Origin: Clostridia bacterium | Lineage (GTDB): Bacteria > Bacillota > Clostridia > Christensenellales > UBA1242 | Assembly (NCBI GenBank): GCA_017399515.1 | Contig: JAFQBZ010000027.1 | Location: 1 to 6,095, forward strand | DNA: 6,095 nucleotides | Direction: 5' to 3' | Shown: in pieces, positions 1-5,530 of the stretch | Numbering within the stretch: position 1 is the first letter of the stretch | Layout of the letters: each line of letters opens with the position of its first letter | Translations under genes and position numbers: made by a program | Notes under the pieces: generated by a model | Database searches by the model: none | What the model was told of the DNA's origin: nothing | The model's input: only the letters and a program-made list of their open reading frames with translations

Positions 1-333
1 AAAGAAGCAAAAGAAAACAAAGGTCCATCAATCATCATTTGTTACTGCCCTTGCATTAACCACGGTGGTGATATGAGTCACACTCAACAACAAGAAAAAC
101 TTGCAGTTGAAACCGGTTATTGGCCAATCTATAGATATAATCCAACAACTGAAAAACTCACCTTTGATGCAAAACTTCCAAGCAAAGAATATGAAGAGTT
201 CACAAAAACTCAATCAAGATACTTCACACTTGCAAAAACTAACCCAGAAGAGTCAAGCAGACTTATCTCTGGTGCAAAAGAACACGCAAAAGAAGTTATT
301 GAAAACCTTGCAGAAGACGCAAACAAACAATAA
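1..333 (+). CDS. nifJ: Pyruvate:ferredoxin (flavodoxin) oxidoreductase, C-terminal fragment (5' end outside window)
   Basis: This is the last 110 codons of a single-chain pyruvate:ferredoxin oxidoreductase, the cytoplasmic enzyme that oxidises pyruvate with CoA to acetyl-CoA and CO2 and reduces ferredoxin in anaerobes. The frame is open from base 1, so the gene starts upstream of the window. The family signature is clear: PSIIICYCPCINHGGDMS near the start, followed by EKLAVETGYWPIYRYNP. In this family the cysteine of the PCINHG motif (codon 18 here) is known as a ligand of the [4Fe-4S] cluster nearest the thiamine diphosphate. The chain ends about 90 residues after that cysteine, so it appears to lack the extra C-terminal domain of the Desulfovibrio africanus enzyme. 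Stops are tandem, TAATAA, and a strong terminator follows, so this gene ends its transcript. The ATG at base 73 is an internal methionine, not a start. The 2-oxoacid specificity cannot be confirmed from this fragment. Confidence 0.95.
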   Translation, partial: KEAKENKGPSIIICYCPCINHGGDMSHTQQQEKLAVETGYWPIYRYNPTTEKLTFDAKLPSKEYEEFTKTQSRYFTLAKTNPEESSRLISGAKEHAKEVIENLAEDANKQ

Positions 334-340
334 TAAAACA

Positions 341-369
341 AAAAGAGAGGCTTGAGCCTCTCTTTTTTT
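341..369 (+). terminator. Rho-independent terminator of nifJ
   Basis: A perfect inverted repeat, AAAAGAGAGGC (341-351) and GCCTCTCTTTT (356-366), is separated by a TTGA loop and runs into a tract of seven T (363-369). The seven-pair core AGAGGC/GCCTCT with flanking A-U pairs is a classic intrinsic terminator. It lies 8 nt after the nifJ stop. On the opposite strand the stem is followed by a weaker T-rich run, so some activity against transcription from the right is possible. Confidence 0.93.
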
Positions 370-387
370 GCTTCCAATTTTAACCAC

Positions 388-416
388 AAAAAAATCTAGG
401 GATGACCCTAGATTTT
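388..416 (-). terminator. Rho-independent terminator of the 220-aa membrane protein gene
   Basis: A perfect 11-bp inverted repeat (391-401 with 406-416, core TCTAGGG/CCCTAGA) with a 4-nt loop lies 13 nt beyond the stop codon of the leftward gene. Read on the minus strand the stem runs into seven U (394 to 388). It faces the nifJ terminator with about 20 nt between them, so converging transcription is blocked from both sides. Confidence 0.92.
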
Positions 417-429
417 AATTTTGCATAAA

Positions 430-1092
430 TTAGTCAGCAGGTGTTTCTGCTGGTTCTTCTGCTGGTGTTTCAGCAGGTGCTGGTTCTTCTTTCTTTGCTT
501 TCTTGTTTAAAATGAAGAAAGTAACTGAAACTGCTGCAACAGCAAGAACTAATGTTTCAACAACTGAAAGAACTACAACTGTTGGAATTTTTGAACTGTT
601 TATATAAATACGATGAATGTATTGAGCAGTAGGACCATCACGCAATGAAGATTCATTTGAAAGATAGAATGCTTTAAATGTATGAACATAACCCATTTCA
701 TCTTTATAAGCCTTATATTCTTCTTCTGTCATATCTTCAATTTCTTCAACTGCTTCTTTATATTCTTCTTCTGTCATATCTTCAGTATCACCAATTTGGA
801 AAATGTCTTTTCCTTTCATATAATACCAAACAACTTGAGTCATTTCTTCCTCTTCGCCTGTTTTTGTGTTTTTCACAACTCTTCTTGCATCAATGGTGTT
901 GTCTGCATTCATATTAAGCCAAAATTCATCAACATATGTGTCACCTTCAGGACCTTCATATTCAATTTTTGAATAATAATCTCCCATATAGAAAAGTGGA
1001 TGTGCAAGCACGCAGATAAGTGAAACACTTGTAAACACAAAAAGCACAAGTGAAGCAATCATCACATAAAGATTGCCAAAAATTTTTTTCAT
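430..1092 (-). CDS. Unrecognised two-pass (bitopic-ends-in) membrane protein, 220 aa
   Basis: No family is recognised. Residues about 9-31 form a hydrophobic helix (an uncleaved signal anchor or a signal sequence). Residues about 32-168 form an acidic domain expected outside the membrane. Residues about 170-195 are a second membrane helix. It is followed by a lysine-rich stop-transfer (NKKAKKEE) and a short cytoplasmic tail of Pro/Ala/Glu repeats (AETPAEEPAETPAD). Inside the outer domain EDMTEEEYK occurs twice, at 104-112 and 119-127, 15 residues apart. The start is set by a strong GGAGGG (1105-1100) 7 nt before the ATG. The gene stands alone, with its own promoter upstream and its own terminator downstream, and converges on nifJ. 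The order helix, outer domain, helix, short charged tail resembles sensors or scaffold anchors, but nothing catalytic is visible. If the first helix is cleaved as a signal peptide, the protein would instead be single-pass. Confidence 0.85.
   Translation of the reverse strand: MKKIFGNLYVMIASLVLFVFTSVSLICVLAHPLFYMGDYYSKIEYEGPEGDTYVDEFWLNMNADNTIDARRVVKNTKTGEEEEMTQVVWYYMKGKDIFQIGDTEDMTEEEYKEAVEEIEDMTEEEYKAYKDEMGYVHTFKAFYLSNESSLRDGPTAQYIHRIYINSSKIPTVVVLSVVETLVLAVAAVSVTFFILNKKAKKEEPAPAETPAEEPAETPAD
713..784 (-). repeat. In-frame tandem duplication, two 27-nt exact copies 45 nt apart
   Basis: Bases 713-739 and 758-784 are identical over 27 nt and lie 45 nt apart, exactly 15 codons. They encode the two EDMTEEEYK copies of the 220-aa membrane protein. 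The segments between the copies are also Glu/Lys rich, consistent with a 15-codon duplication whose remainder has diverged. The exact match at nucleotide level, including codon choice, suggests a recent event or conversion rather than convergent protein selection. Confidence 0.9.
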
Positions 1093-1110
1093 AATAAAAC
1101 CCTCCTTTTT

Positions 1111-1126
1111 ATCCTACTTTTAGGAT
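1111..1126. promoter_or_regulatory. Candidate operator: 6-bp inverted repeat over the -10/start region
   Basis: ATCCTA (1111-1116) and TAGGAT (1121-1126) form a perfect inverted repeat with a 4-nt centre. It overlaps the predicted -10 box (1122-1127) and the expected transcription start near 1115. A dimeric repressor bound here would block RNA polymerase. It could also be a small hairpin at the 5' end of the mRNA, or chance. Confidence 0.4.
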
Positions 1127-1151
1127 ATTACTTTTTTGCAAAACTTGTCAA
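1122..1151 (-). promoter_or_regulatory. Promoter of the 220-aa membrane protein gene
   Basis: On the minus strand a perfect TTGACA (1151-1146) is followed after 18 nt by TATCCT (1127-1122), four of six matches to the -10 consensus. An alternative TAATAT lies at 15-nt spacing. The box pair sits between the terminator of the upstream gene (1172-1200) and the GGAGGG ribosome binding site, giving a leader of about 20 nt. Position and the perfect -35 make it convincing, although the -10 is only moderate. Confidence 0.72.
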
Positions 1152-1170
1152 CAAATTTAACTTTTTTGCA
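1130..1170 (-). repeat. Pair of 11-bp direct repeats (TGCAAAAAAGT) flanking the -35 box
   Basis: TGCAAAAAAGT on the minus strand occurs at 1140-1130, inside the promoter spacer, and at 1170-1160, just upstream of the -35. The two are 30 bp apart, close to three helical turns. The placement suits a regulator binding both sides of the -35. The motif is of low complexity, and similar strings occur in lysine codons elsewhere in this window, so a role is only a suggestion. Confidence 0.4.
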
Positions 1171-1171
1171 C

Positions 1172-1200
1172 AAAAAAAACACCACAAATGTGGCGTTTTT
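1172..1200 (-). terminator. Rho-independent terminator after the 187-aa protein gene
   Basis: On the minus strand AAAAACGCCAC pairs with GTGGTGTTTTT across an ATTT loop, with one G-U wobble, and runs into a tract of eight T (1179-1172). It begins 8 nt after the stop at 1209. It closes the 69-aa/187-aa transcription unit and separates it from the next promoter. On the plus strand the wobble becomes a mismatch, so it is expected to work leftward. Confidence 0.88.
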
Positions 1201-1208
1201 GAAATTCT

Positions 1209-1772
1209 TTATTTTTTGCTTGATTTCTTTTTAGTTTCTGTTTTTTCTTCTTCTGGCTTAACGGCTTCAATTGATTGAACATCTCCGTCAACAATTTCAG
1301 CAACTTCGGCTATTTTTTCAAACACTTCTTCGTTCTCCTCATCTTGTTTTTTATCTTCAACTTGTTTTGTTTCTTTTTTGCTTTCTTTTGGCTTTGTTTC
1401 AAATTCTGGAACTTCATCACCAAAAAGTTTAACAATAACAGCATTTTCTTTAGCGTCAAGTTTTCCTTCAAGTTTAGCCTTTTTGATATCATGAATTCTT
1501 TGTTTGCTTTCAAGTTTCATATTTAAAATTTCCATCTTTTGAGCAAACTTTGCTTCTCTTTTTATCTCATTTCTAGACTTTCTTGCTTCAGCCTTCTTGT
1601 TTATATCTTCAACCATAAGGTCATAAGACTTTCCAACTTTAACACCAAATGTTTTGATTAAAAGTTTAACCAAAAAACAGGTTATCCAAACAATTGCAAT
1701 AAGTGCAATCAAAATGCACACTGCCATACCAATAAAAGTGAAAACATCAACTAGCCATTGCCATTTATCCAT
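1209..1772 (-). CDS. Unrecognised single-pass membrane protein with charged coiled-coil cytoplasmic region, 187 aa
   Basis: No family is recognised. Residues about 9-38 form one long hydrophobic helix (core GMAVCILIALIAIVWI), followed by LIKTFGVKVGK. The positive residues after the helix and the short acidic N-terminus suggest the bulk lies in the cytoplasm. Residues about 50-110 are a Lys/Glu/Arg/Ala helix likely to form a coiled coil. Residues about 123-182 are Glu/Lys-rich and probably disordered, ending in the basic tail KKKSSKK. The start is chosen from AGGAG (1785-1781) 8 nt before the ATG. It lies 18 nt downstream of the 69-aa gene and is the last gene before a terminator. The coiled coil suggests a tether or scaffold for soluble partners, perhaps the helical proteins encoded just upstream; that is inference. 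An F0F1 b-subunit-like shape is superficial, as no ATPase genes are near. Confidence 0.85.
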   Translation of the reverse strand: MDKWQWLVDVFTFIGMAVCILIALIAIVWITCFLVKLLIKTFGVKVGKSYDLMVEDINKKAEARKSRNEIKREAKFAQKMEILNMKLESKQRIHDIKKAKLEGKLDAKENAVIVKLFGDEVPEFETKPKESKKETKQVEDKKQDEENEEVFEKIAEVAEIVDGDVQSIEAVKPEEEKTETKKKSSKK

Positions 1773-1790
1773 AAAAACATCTCCTAAAAA

Positions 1791-2000
1791 CTAGCGCCCC
1801 ATTTGCATTGCTTTTTCTAACTTTTTTGCTTCAAGTTTTGCTTTTTGCGCTCTGCATTTTTCATTTTGAATTTCACAAAGCCTTGTTGCTTCTTCAATCA
1901 TTTTGCGAAGTTTTGCTTCAACAGGGCTATTATAAATTTTTTGTTCTTCATATTCATTATTTTTTCTAATAATGTAATCAGCGTCATATAACTTTTTCAT
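1791..2000 (-). CDS. Small charged helical protein, 69 aa, unknown function
   Basis: A short gene whose product is not recognised. It starts MKKLYDADYIIRKNNEYEEQ, then from about residue 27 onward is almost continuous Lys/Glu/Ala helix (RAQKAKLEAKKLEKAMQMG), a likely coiled coil. Two cysteines occur at 42 and 49. There is no membrane segment or signal peptide, so it should be cytoplasmic. Support for it being real is unusually good for its size: GGAGGG (2012-2007) stands 6 nt before the ATG, a near-consensus promoter lies just upstream, and a co-directional gene follows 18 nt after the stop. Its C-terminal half resembles the helical part of the 187-aa neighbour (both contain KAKLE), which could reflect pairing of coiled coils or merely shared composition. 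Confidence 0.8.
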   Translation of the reverse strand: MKKLYDADYIIRKNNEYEEQKIYNSPVEAKLRKMIEEATRLCEIQNEKCRAQKAKLEAKKLEKAMQMGR

Positions 2001-2025
2001 ATTTTGCCCTCCTTATCACAATTAA

Positions 2026-2054
2026 ATTATACTATGATTTAAGGTTAGTTTCAA
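2026..2054 (-). promoter_or_regulatory. Near-consensus promoter of the 69-aa/187-aa gene pair
   Basis: On the minus strand TTGAAA (2054-2049) and a perfect TATAAT (2031-2026) are separated by exactly 17 nt. The expected start is near 2019, giving a leader of about 20 nt that carries GGAGGG. Only one mismatch to the housekeeping consensus makes this probably the strongest promoter in the window. Confidence 0.85.
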
Positions 2055-2117
2055 AATAAAATGCAAGTCATATAATAATTTGTAAAAGTTTGACAATTTT
2101 TAAAAATTACTGAAATT

Positions 2118-2648
2118 TTAGTTTACAGAATAATAATTTTTTATTTTGTCAATTATATTTTCAATAATTTCTTCATCAGTTAAATTTGAAATATCAACCA
2201 CAATGTCGGCACATTCTTTTTCTATTATGTGTTCTTGATTTAACAAAGTTTCTCTGTTTGCCGAAAAGAAATCTTTTTGTTCTTTTGTGTCAAACTGTTT
2301 GTTTTGAAGTTCAATCACTTCACTTTCAACATCTTTCTTTAAAAGAATCACAAAGTTGCTTAGTTTAATTTTGTAAAACAAATCTTCAAGTTTGTCAGCA
2401 AAACCCAGGTTTGCAACAAACACAACATTATCAAAATCAAGTTCCATTTTGAGTATTGAACGAAACTCTTTCTCGATATAGTCTTTTCCGTTAATTTTAT
2501 AAATTTCACTGAAAGTGTTTGGCATATGGTCAAACTCAAACAAACTTATCATATCTAAAGTTCGCATAGAAAAAACATCGGCTAACTTTTCAGCGAGTCG
2601 TTTTGAAACATCGTAATCATAACTAGTAACTAGCATATTTTGTTTCAT
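2118..2648 (-). CDS. Shikimate-kinase-like fold protein lacking the P-loop, 176 aa
   Basis: The sequence follows the plan of shikimate kinase (AroK, about 170 aa) from end to end. It has an opening strand and KRLAEKLADVFSM (16-28), then NTFSEIYKINGKDYIEKEFRSIL (44-66) where the kinase has its IAEIF..GE..FR..E helix. NVVFVANLGF (74-83) takes the place of the VIALGGG strand, FVILLKKDVE (99-108) follows, and the tail ADIVVDISNLTDEEIIENI (147-165) matches. The Walker A GxxGxGKS/T is absent: the region reads TSYDYDVSK, with acidic or aromatic residues where Gly, Lys and Ser/Thr belong. The GGG loop is also lost. Phosphoryl transfer from ATP is therefore unlikely. The protein may be a regulatory or binding derivative of the fold. 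It is the third gene of the operon, 13 nt after its neighbour, with AGGAAAG (2660-2654) 5 nt before the ATG. The fold assignment is by eye. Confidence 0.6.
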   Translation of the reverse strand: MKQNMLVTSYDYDVSKRLAEKLADVFSMRTLDMISLFEFDHMPNTFSEIYKINGKDYIEKEFRSILKMELDFDNVVFVANLGFADKLEDLFYKIKLSNFVILLKKDVESEVIELQNKQFDTKEQKDFFSANRETLLNQEHIIEKECADIVVDISNLTDEEIIENIIDKIKNYYSVN

Positions 2649-2661
2649 CAGGTCTTTCCTA

Positions 2662-2976
2662 TTATGTTCTTAAAATAATATCGACATTATCATCAAATTC
2701 AGATGTGTTAATTTCTTCAATAATTGTGTTGAGTTCACTGTTGTCAAGTTTATCTTTTGTGAGTTTCTCAACTTTTCTTTTTGCTAAGCCATCATAGTCG
2801 TCATCGGCTGTTGTTTTGGCAAAAGAATCACCAAATGCTTTTCGAAGATAAACCTCATAAGCCAAGACTTTCTGTGGAACTTTTGCAGCAATAAGGTCTT
2901 TATCTCTCACAACATAGTTATTGATTTCGAAATAATATTCATTTTCAAAGTCAGTTAATTTCTTTTCGTTATCCAT
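2662..2976 (-). CDS. Conserved-looking hypothetical cytoplasmic protein, 104 aa
   Basis: Not recognised. The protein is acidic and soluble, with no signal or membrane segment. Residues 1-50 (DFENEYYFEINNYVVRDKDL, then KVLAYEVYLRKAFGDSF) look like a folded unit of strand and helix. An Asp-rich turn follows at 58-62 (DDDYD), then a charged helix (KRKVEKLTKDKL) and a tail ending IILRT. The start is fixed by AGGAG (2987-2983) 6 nt before the ATG. That site overlaps the TAG stop of the upstream 395-aa gene (TAGGAG), so ribosomes ending the first gene sit on the start site of this one and translation is probably coupled. The tight spacing on both sides implies a product used in similar amounts to its neighbours, perhaps a partner of the 395-aa protein; that is inference. 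Confidence 0.82.
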   Translation of the reverse strand: MDNEKKLTDFENEYYFEINNYVVRDKDLIAAKVPQKVLAYEVYLRKAFGDSFAKTTADDDYDGLAKRKVEKLTKDKLDNSELNTIIEEINTSEFDDNVDIILRT

Positions 2977-2985
2977 AACCTGCTC

Positions 2986-4173
2986 CTAGTCATCATATTT
3001 ATTTTTGCTCATCATTCGTTGCATTGCTTCTTCCTCTTCTTGTTCAAGTTTCTCTTGTTCTTCTTGTTTCTTTTGCTTTTCAAGATTAACTCGTTCAAGT
3101 TCAGCCATTTTAACTGCTTCGTCAATTTGTTCTGCTTGAGCAATTTCTTGTGCTTCTTGTTCTGCTTTAATCATATTAATAAATGCAGTGTTTGCAGCAT
3201 TTTCACCAAGTTCTTTTTCACGAGCAATACGCTCTTCTTCGCTTTCTTCTTTTTCAGGATTAATATCACCACCCATACCAGCAGCCATAATTGCAATTCT
3301 TTTTGCAGCAGGAATAAGTTCAGATTTTTCATTACACTTAAGTTTTTCTTTGATTTGGTCTGCTTTTTCAGGTTTATTTGCAAGTAAATGCGCTTTTATC
3401 ATTGAGTTAAACATATTCGTAACGCCTGCAATATAATCTTCAGGAGTTTTTGTGATTTCAGTTTTAAATTCTAAAAGCGACCCAAGTTCTTTATTGATTT
3501 GCTTGATATCTTTCTTTTTTGACTCATCATTAACATAGGTTGCAATAGTTCTTAAAACTCTTTTTTTGACAGTTGTGTTCAAAAGCGATTCAACGGAAAT
3601 TGTTGAAATTGATTCAGGATAAACCCTTGCAATTTTTGAAAGCAAATCATCACTTGCACCCATCAAAACATTTGCATTGTTTTTATTTGAAAAATCAAGT
3701 TTGCCATCTTTAAGTTCTAAAATTTCACCATCAAAGAAAGTGCTTTCAACCGAAGTGTTTTCATCTTCAAAAACATTCAAATTCAATGTTTCTTCACTAA
3801 TGTTTTCACTTTCTTGTTTTTCAACTTCATCAATTTTTTTGTGATTAAATTGCTCGTTATAAACACCTGCGTTTTGCAAAATGTTATTGATGTAAGCAAC
3901 TCTTTCACGATTGCGTTTAAGCAGCACATCAATTCGATTTTTAACTGCAAGCAAACGAATAAGTTCATCTCTTTTCTCTTTAGAGAACTTCGACAACTTA
4001 TTAATATCTAAACCAGAAACAGCCTCTTCAAGATTTTTATCAACTGTTTCAATTTCAACAATCATGGTTTCACAAAGTCTTTTAACCCTATCAAGTGCAG
4101 GAGTCATTCCGCTAATCACTTGATTAGATAAAGCCTTTAATAAGAAATATTCTTCATCTTCAAAACTTTTCAT
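2986..4173 (-). CDS. Large charged helical protein of unknown function, 395 aa
   Basis: Not recognised. There is no signal or membrane segment, so it should be cytoplasmic. Residues 1-105 are helical (KRLCETMIVEIETVDKNLEE and RIDVLLKRNRERVAYINNIL look like coiled-coil segments). Residues 110-165 are an acidic linker. Residues 165-300 look globular (LMGASDDLLSKIARVYPESI, then VLRTIATYV and AHLLANKPEKADQIKEKL), ending AAKRIAIMAAGMGGDI. Residues 305-390 are a long Glu/Gln/Lys coiled coil (EKQKKQEEQEKLEQEEEEAMQ). The frame remains open upstream to 4287, but the start is placed at 4173. AGGTGA (4183-4178) lies 4 nt before this ATG and a promoter ends at 4190. The extra 38 residues would also overlap the end of the MBL gene and are atypical. 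First gene of the operon. The architecture suits a scaffold or large-complex component, but no role can be named. Confidence 0.85.
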   Translation of the reverse strand: MKSFEDEEYFLLKALSNQVISGMTPALDRVKRLCETMIVEIETVDKNLEEAVSGLDINKLSKFSKEKRDELIRLLAVKNRIDVLLKRNRERVAYINNILQNAGVYNEQFNHKKIDEVEKQESENISEETLNLNVFEDENTSVESTFFDGEILELKDGKLDFSNKNNANVLMGASDDLLSKIARVYPESISTISVESLLNTTVKKRVLRTIATYVNDESKKKDIKQINKELGSLLEFKTEITKTPEDYIAGVTNMFNSMIKAHLLANKPEKADQIKEKLKCNEKSELIPAAKRIAIMAAGMGGDINPEKEESEEERIAREKELGENAANTAFINMIKAEQEAQEIAQAEQIDEAVKMAELERVNLEKQKKQEEQEKLEQEEEEAMQRMMSKNKYDD

Positions 4174-4189
4174 AATTTCACCTATTTTA

Positions 4190-4218
4190 ATAATACAAAA
4201 ATTTAAAATTAGTGTCAA
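4190..4218 (-). promoter_or_regulatory. Promoter of the 395-aa / 104-aa / 176-aa operon
   Basis: On the minus strand a perfect TTGACA (4218-4213) and TATTAT (4195-4190, five of six matches) are separated by exactly 17 nt. They lie in the 49-nt gap after the MBL gene stop. No hairpin terminator is seen in this gap, so readthrough from the MBL gene may add to expression. The expected start near 4183 would place the 5' end at the ribosome binding site itself, giving a leader of only about 10 nt. Confidence 0.8.
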
Positions 4219-4222
4219 TAAA

Positions 4223-5530
4223 TTAAATTCGCTTAGTCTTTTTTGGTTTAATAAATACAACAATATATCCAAAAACAATAAACACAATTAAAGCAAACTC
4301 TATCCAAGACAAAGTTAGCCTTTCATTTTCATCAAATTTTTCATAAGAAAATTTTAGACTTCCCTCAACACTAGAAAAATTTATATTTCCAAGTTCGTCT
4401 GTTCGAAGCAGATTTTCTTTTTCAAAATTTTCAATGTTATCTATCCTTTCAAGCACTTCTTCGTGAGGGTGACCAAAATTATTTCCCTCACCAACAGAAA
4501 TTACAATAAATGAAGGACAAAGTAAGTCAAACAATTCTCTACTTGTGCTGTATTTGCTTCCATGATGCCCCACAATCAAAACAGAAACTTTTGACAGTTT
4601 TTCTCTTTCAATAGCAGACAAACTCTCTAAAAAGTCTTTTTCTAAAAAATGCAAATTTTCTGCATTTAAACTGTTATTTGTGAACGCAGCATCACCTGAG
4701 AAGAAAAATGTTTCACCATAACACGAAAATAGAAATATTGCCGAACTTCCATTTGAGTCAGTTGCACCATAACCAAGCGTTGCATAACCATATGTGTTTT
4801 CAGTTATTGTTTCAAGCGGAATCGCATCTTCTCTTACAAACGGAGCAAAAAATTCAAATGAGTAATTCGCACCATCAATTTTCAAACCATCATAAAACAC
4901 TGTTACTTTTGAAAACTTCTTTGCTCCATTTTCAAAATATGTTTCATCATAAATTTTATCAATAAACTCAGCATATATGCTGCTTGTCACTCTTGAAATT
5001 TTTGACCTGTTGTTTGTGCTTTGAACATAGTCTAAATACACTTCTTCAAGGTCTTCACTTTCATTTATCACAAAAGTTTCAAAACTCTCACCACTTCCTG
5101 AAATTTGAAATGGTCTGTAAATATTCTTCACTTCAAAATTATCTAAAACAGCAAGAAGACCGCCAATGTGGTCAGTGTCTGCGTGAGTGGCAATCATATA
5201 ATCAACAGATTTCACACCATGAGATTTAAGTGTTTCAACAACCTTTGAACTGTAAACAATGTCACCACCATCAATAATCGCAGTTTTTCCATCAGGAAGT
5301 CGAATAAATGCAGAATTTCCTTGCCCAACATCTAAATAATCAACTTCATAGTCAGCCTCTTTAATTTTATTTGCTGATACTTGCTTTTTTAAATAAGTCT
5401 CACTAAACCCAAAAAATCTCTCAAGTTTTTCAGCAAAGAAAAAAGACAAAATAGTTACCATAAACATAATGCTTATGGTAACTAATTTTATCTTTATTTC
5501 ATTTGTGTTTATTTTAGTCTTTTTTATCAT
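4223..5530 (-). CDS. Membrane-anchored ComEC/Rec2-type metallo-beta-lactamase-fold hydrolase, 435 aa
   Basis: The central part is a metallo-beta-lactamase domain of the ComEC/Rec2 type, whose members hydrolyse phosphodiesters, including DNA in competence. Motifs visible in order: LDVGQGNSAFI (66-76), IIDGGD (85-90), the metal site ATHADTDHIGG (114-124, HxDxDH), FFFSGDA (275-281), VLIVGHHGSKYSTS (317-330) and SVGEGNNFGHP (345-355). All expected metal ligands and the family-specific HHGS and GHP motifs are intact, so it should be active. Hydrophobic helices lie at about 15-33 and 408-427. With basic ends on both sides, the domain is probably outside the membrane and held at both ends. The ComEC channel and OB domain are missing, so it is not a DNA transporter. 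A charged stretch at about 140-210 is longer than usual. The start overlaps the patatin gene by 17 nt; the nearest SD-like AGGAAAA (5547-5541) is distant, so translation may depend on coupling. The substrate is unknown. Confidence 0.88.
   Translation of the reverse strand: MIKKTKINTNEIKIKLVTISIMFMVTILSFFFAEKLERFFGFSETYLKKQVSANKIKEADYEVDYLDVGQGNSAFIRLPDGKTAIIDGGDIVYSSKVVETLKSHGVKSVDYMIATHADTDHIGGLLAVLDNFEVKNIYRPFQISGSGESFETFVINESEDLEEVYLDYVQSTNNRSKISRVTSSIYAEFIDKIYDETYFENGAKKFSKVTVFYDGLKIDGANYSFEFFAPFVREDAIPLETITENTYGYATLGYGATDSNGSSAIFLFSCYGETFFFSGDAAFTNNSLNAENLHFLEKDFLESLSAIEREKLSKVSVLIVGHHGSKYSTSRELFDLLCPSFIVISVGEGNNFGHPHEEVLERIDNIENFEKENLLRTDELGNINFSSVEGSLKFSYEKFDENERLTLSWIEFALIVFIVFGYIVVFIKPKKTKRI

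Noticed and set aside
678..972. Plus-strand open frames rich in Phe/Leu/Tyr inside the 220-aa membrane protein gene
   Set aside because: They are antisense shadows of Glu/Lys-rich codons and lack a ribosome binding site; the minus-strand frame has promoter, SD and terminator.
2095..2108. AT-only palindrome (AATTTTTAAAAATT) after the shikimate-kinase-like gene as a terminator
   Set aside because: It has no GC pairs and no proper T-tract, so the hairpin would be unstable; more likely chance in AT-rich intergenic DNA.
3019..3387. Plus-strand 122-aa Phe/Leu/Cys-rich frame resembling a membrane protein
   Set aside because: It is the complement of the Glu/Lys/Gln-rich coiled coil of the 395-aa gene; the apparent hydrophobicity is an artefact of reading GAA/AAA codons backwards.
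4174..4287. A 38-residue hydrophobic N-terminal extension of the 395-aa protein
   Set aside because: It would overlap the MBL gene end and span the promoter; a good SD sits before the ATG at 4173, and none supports 4287.
4223..5530. Calling the MBL gene comEC
   Set aside because: The catalytic domain matches, but the multi-helix channel and OB-fold domain of ComEC are absent; only two terminal helices are present.
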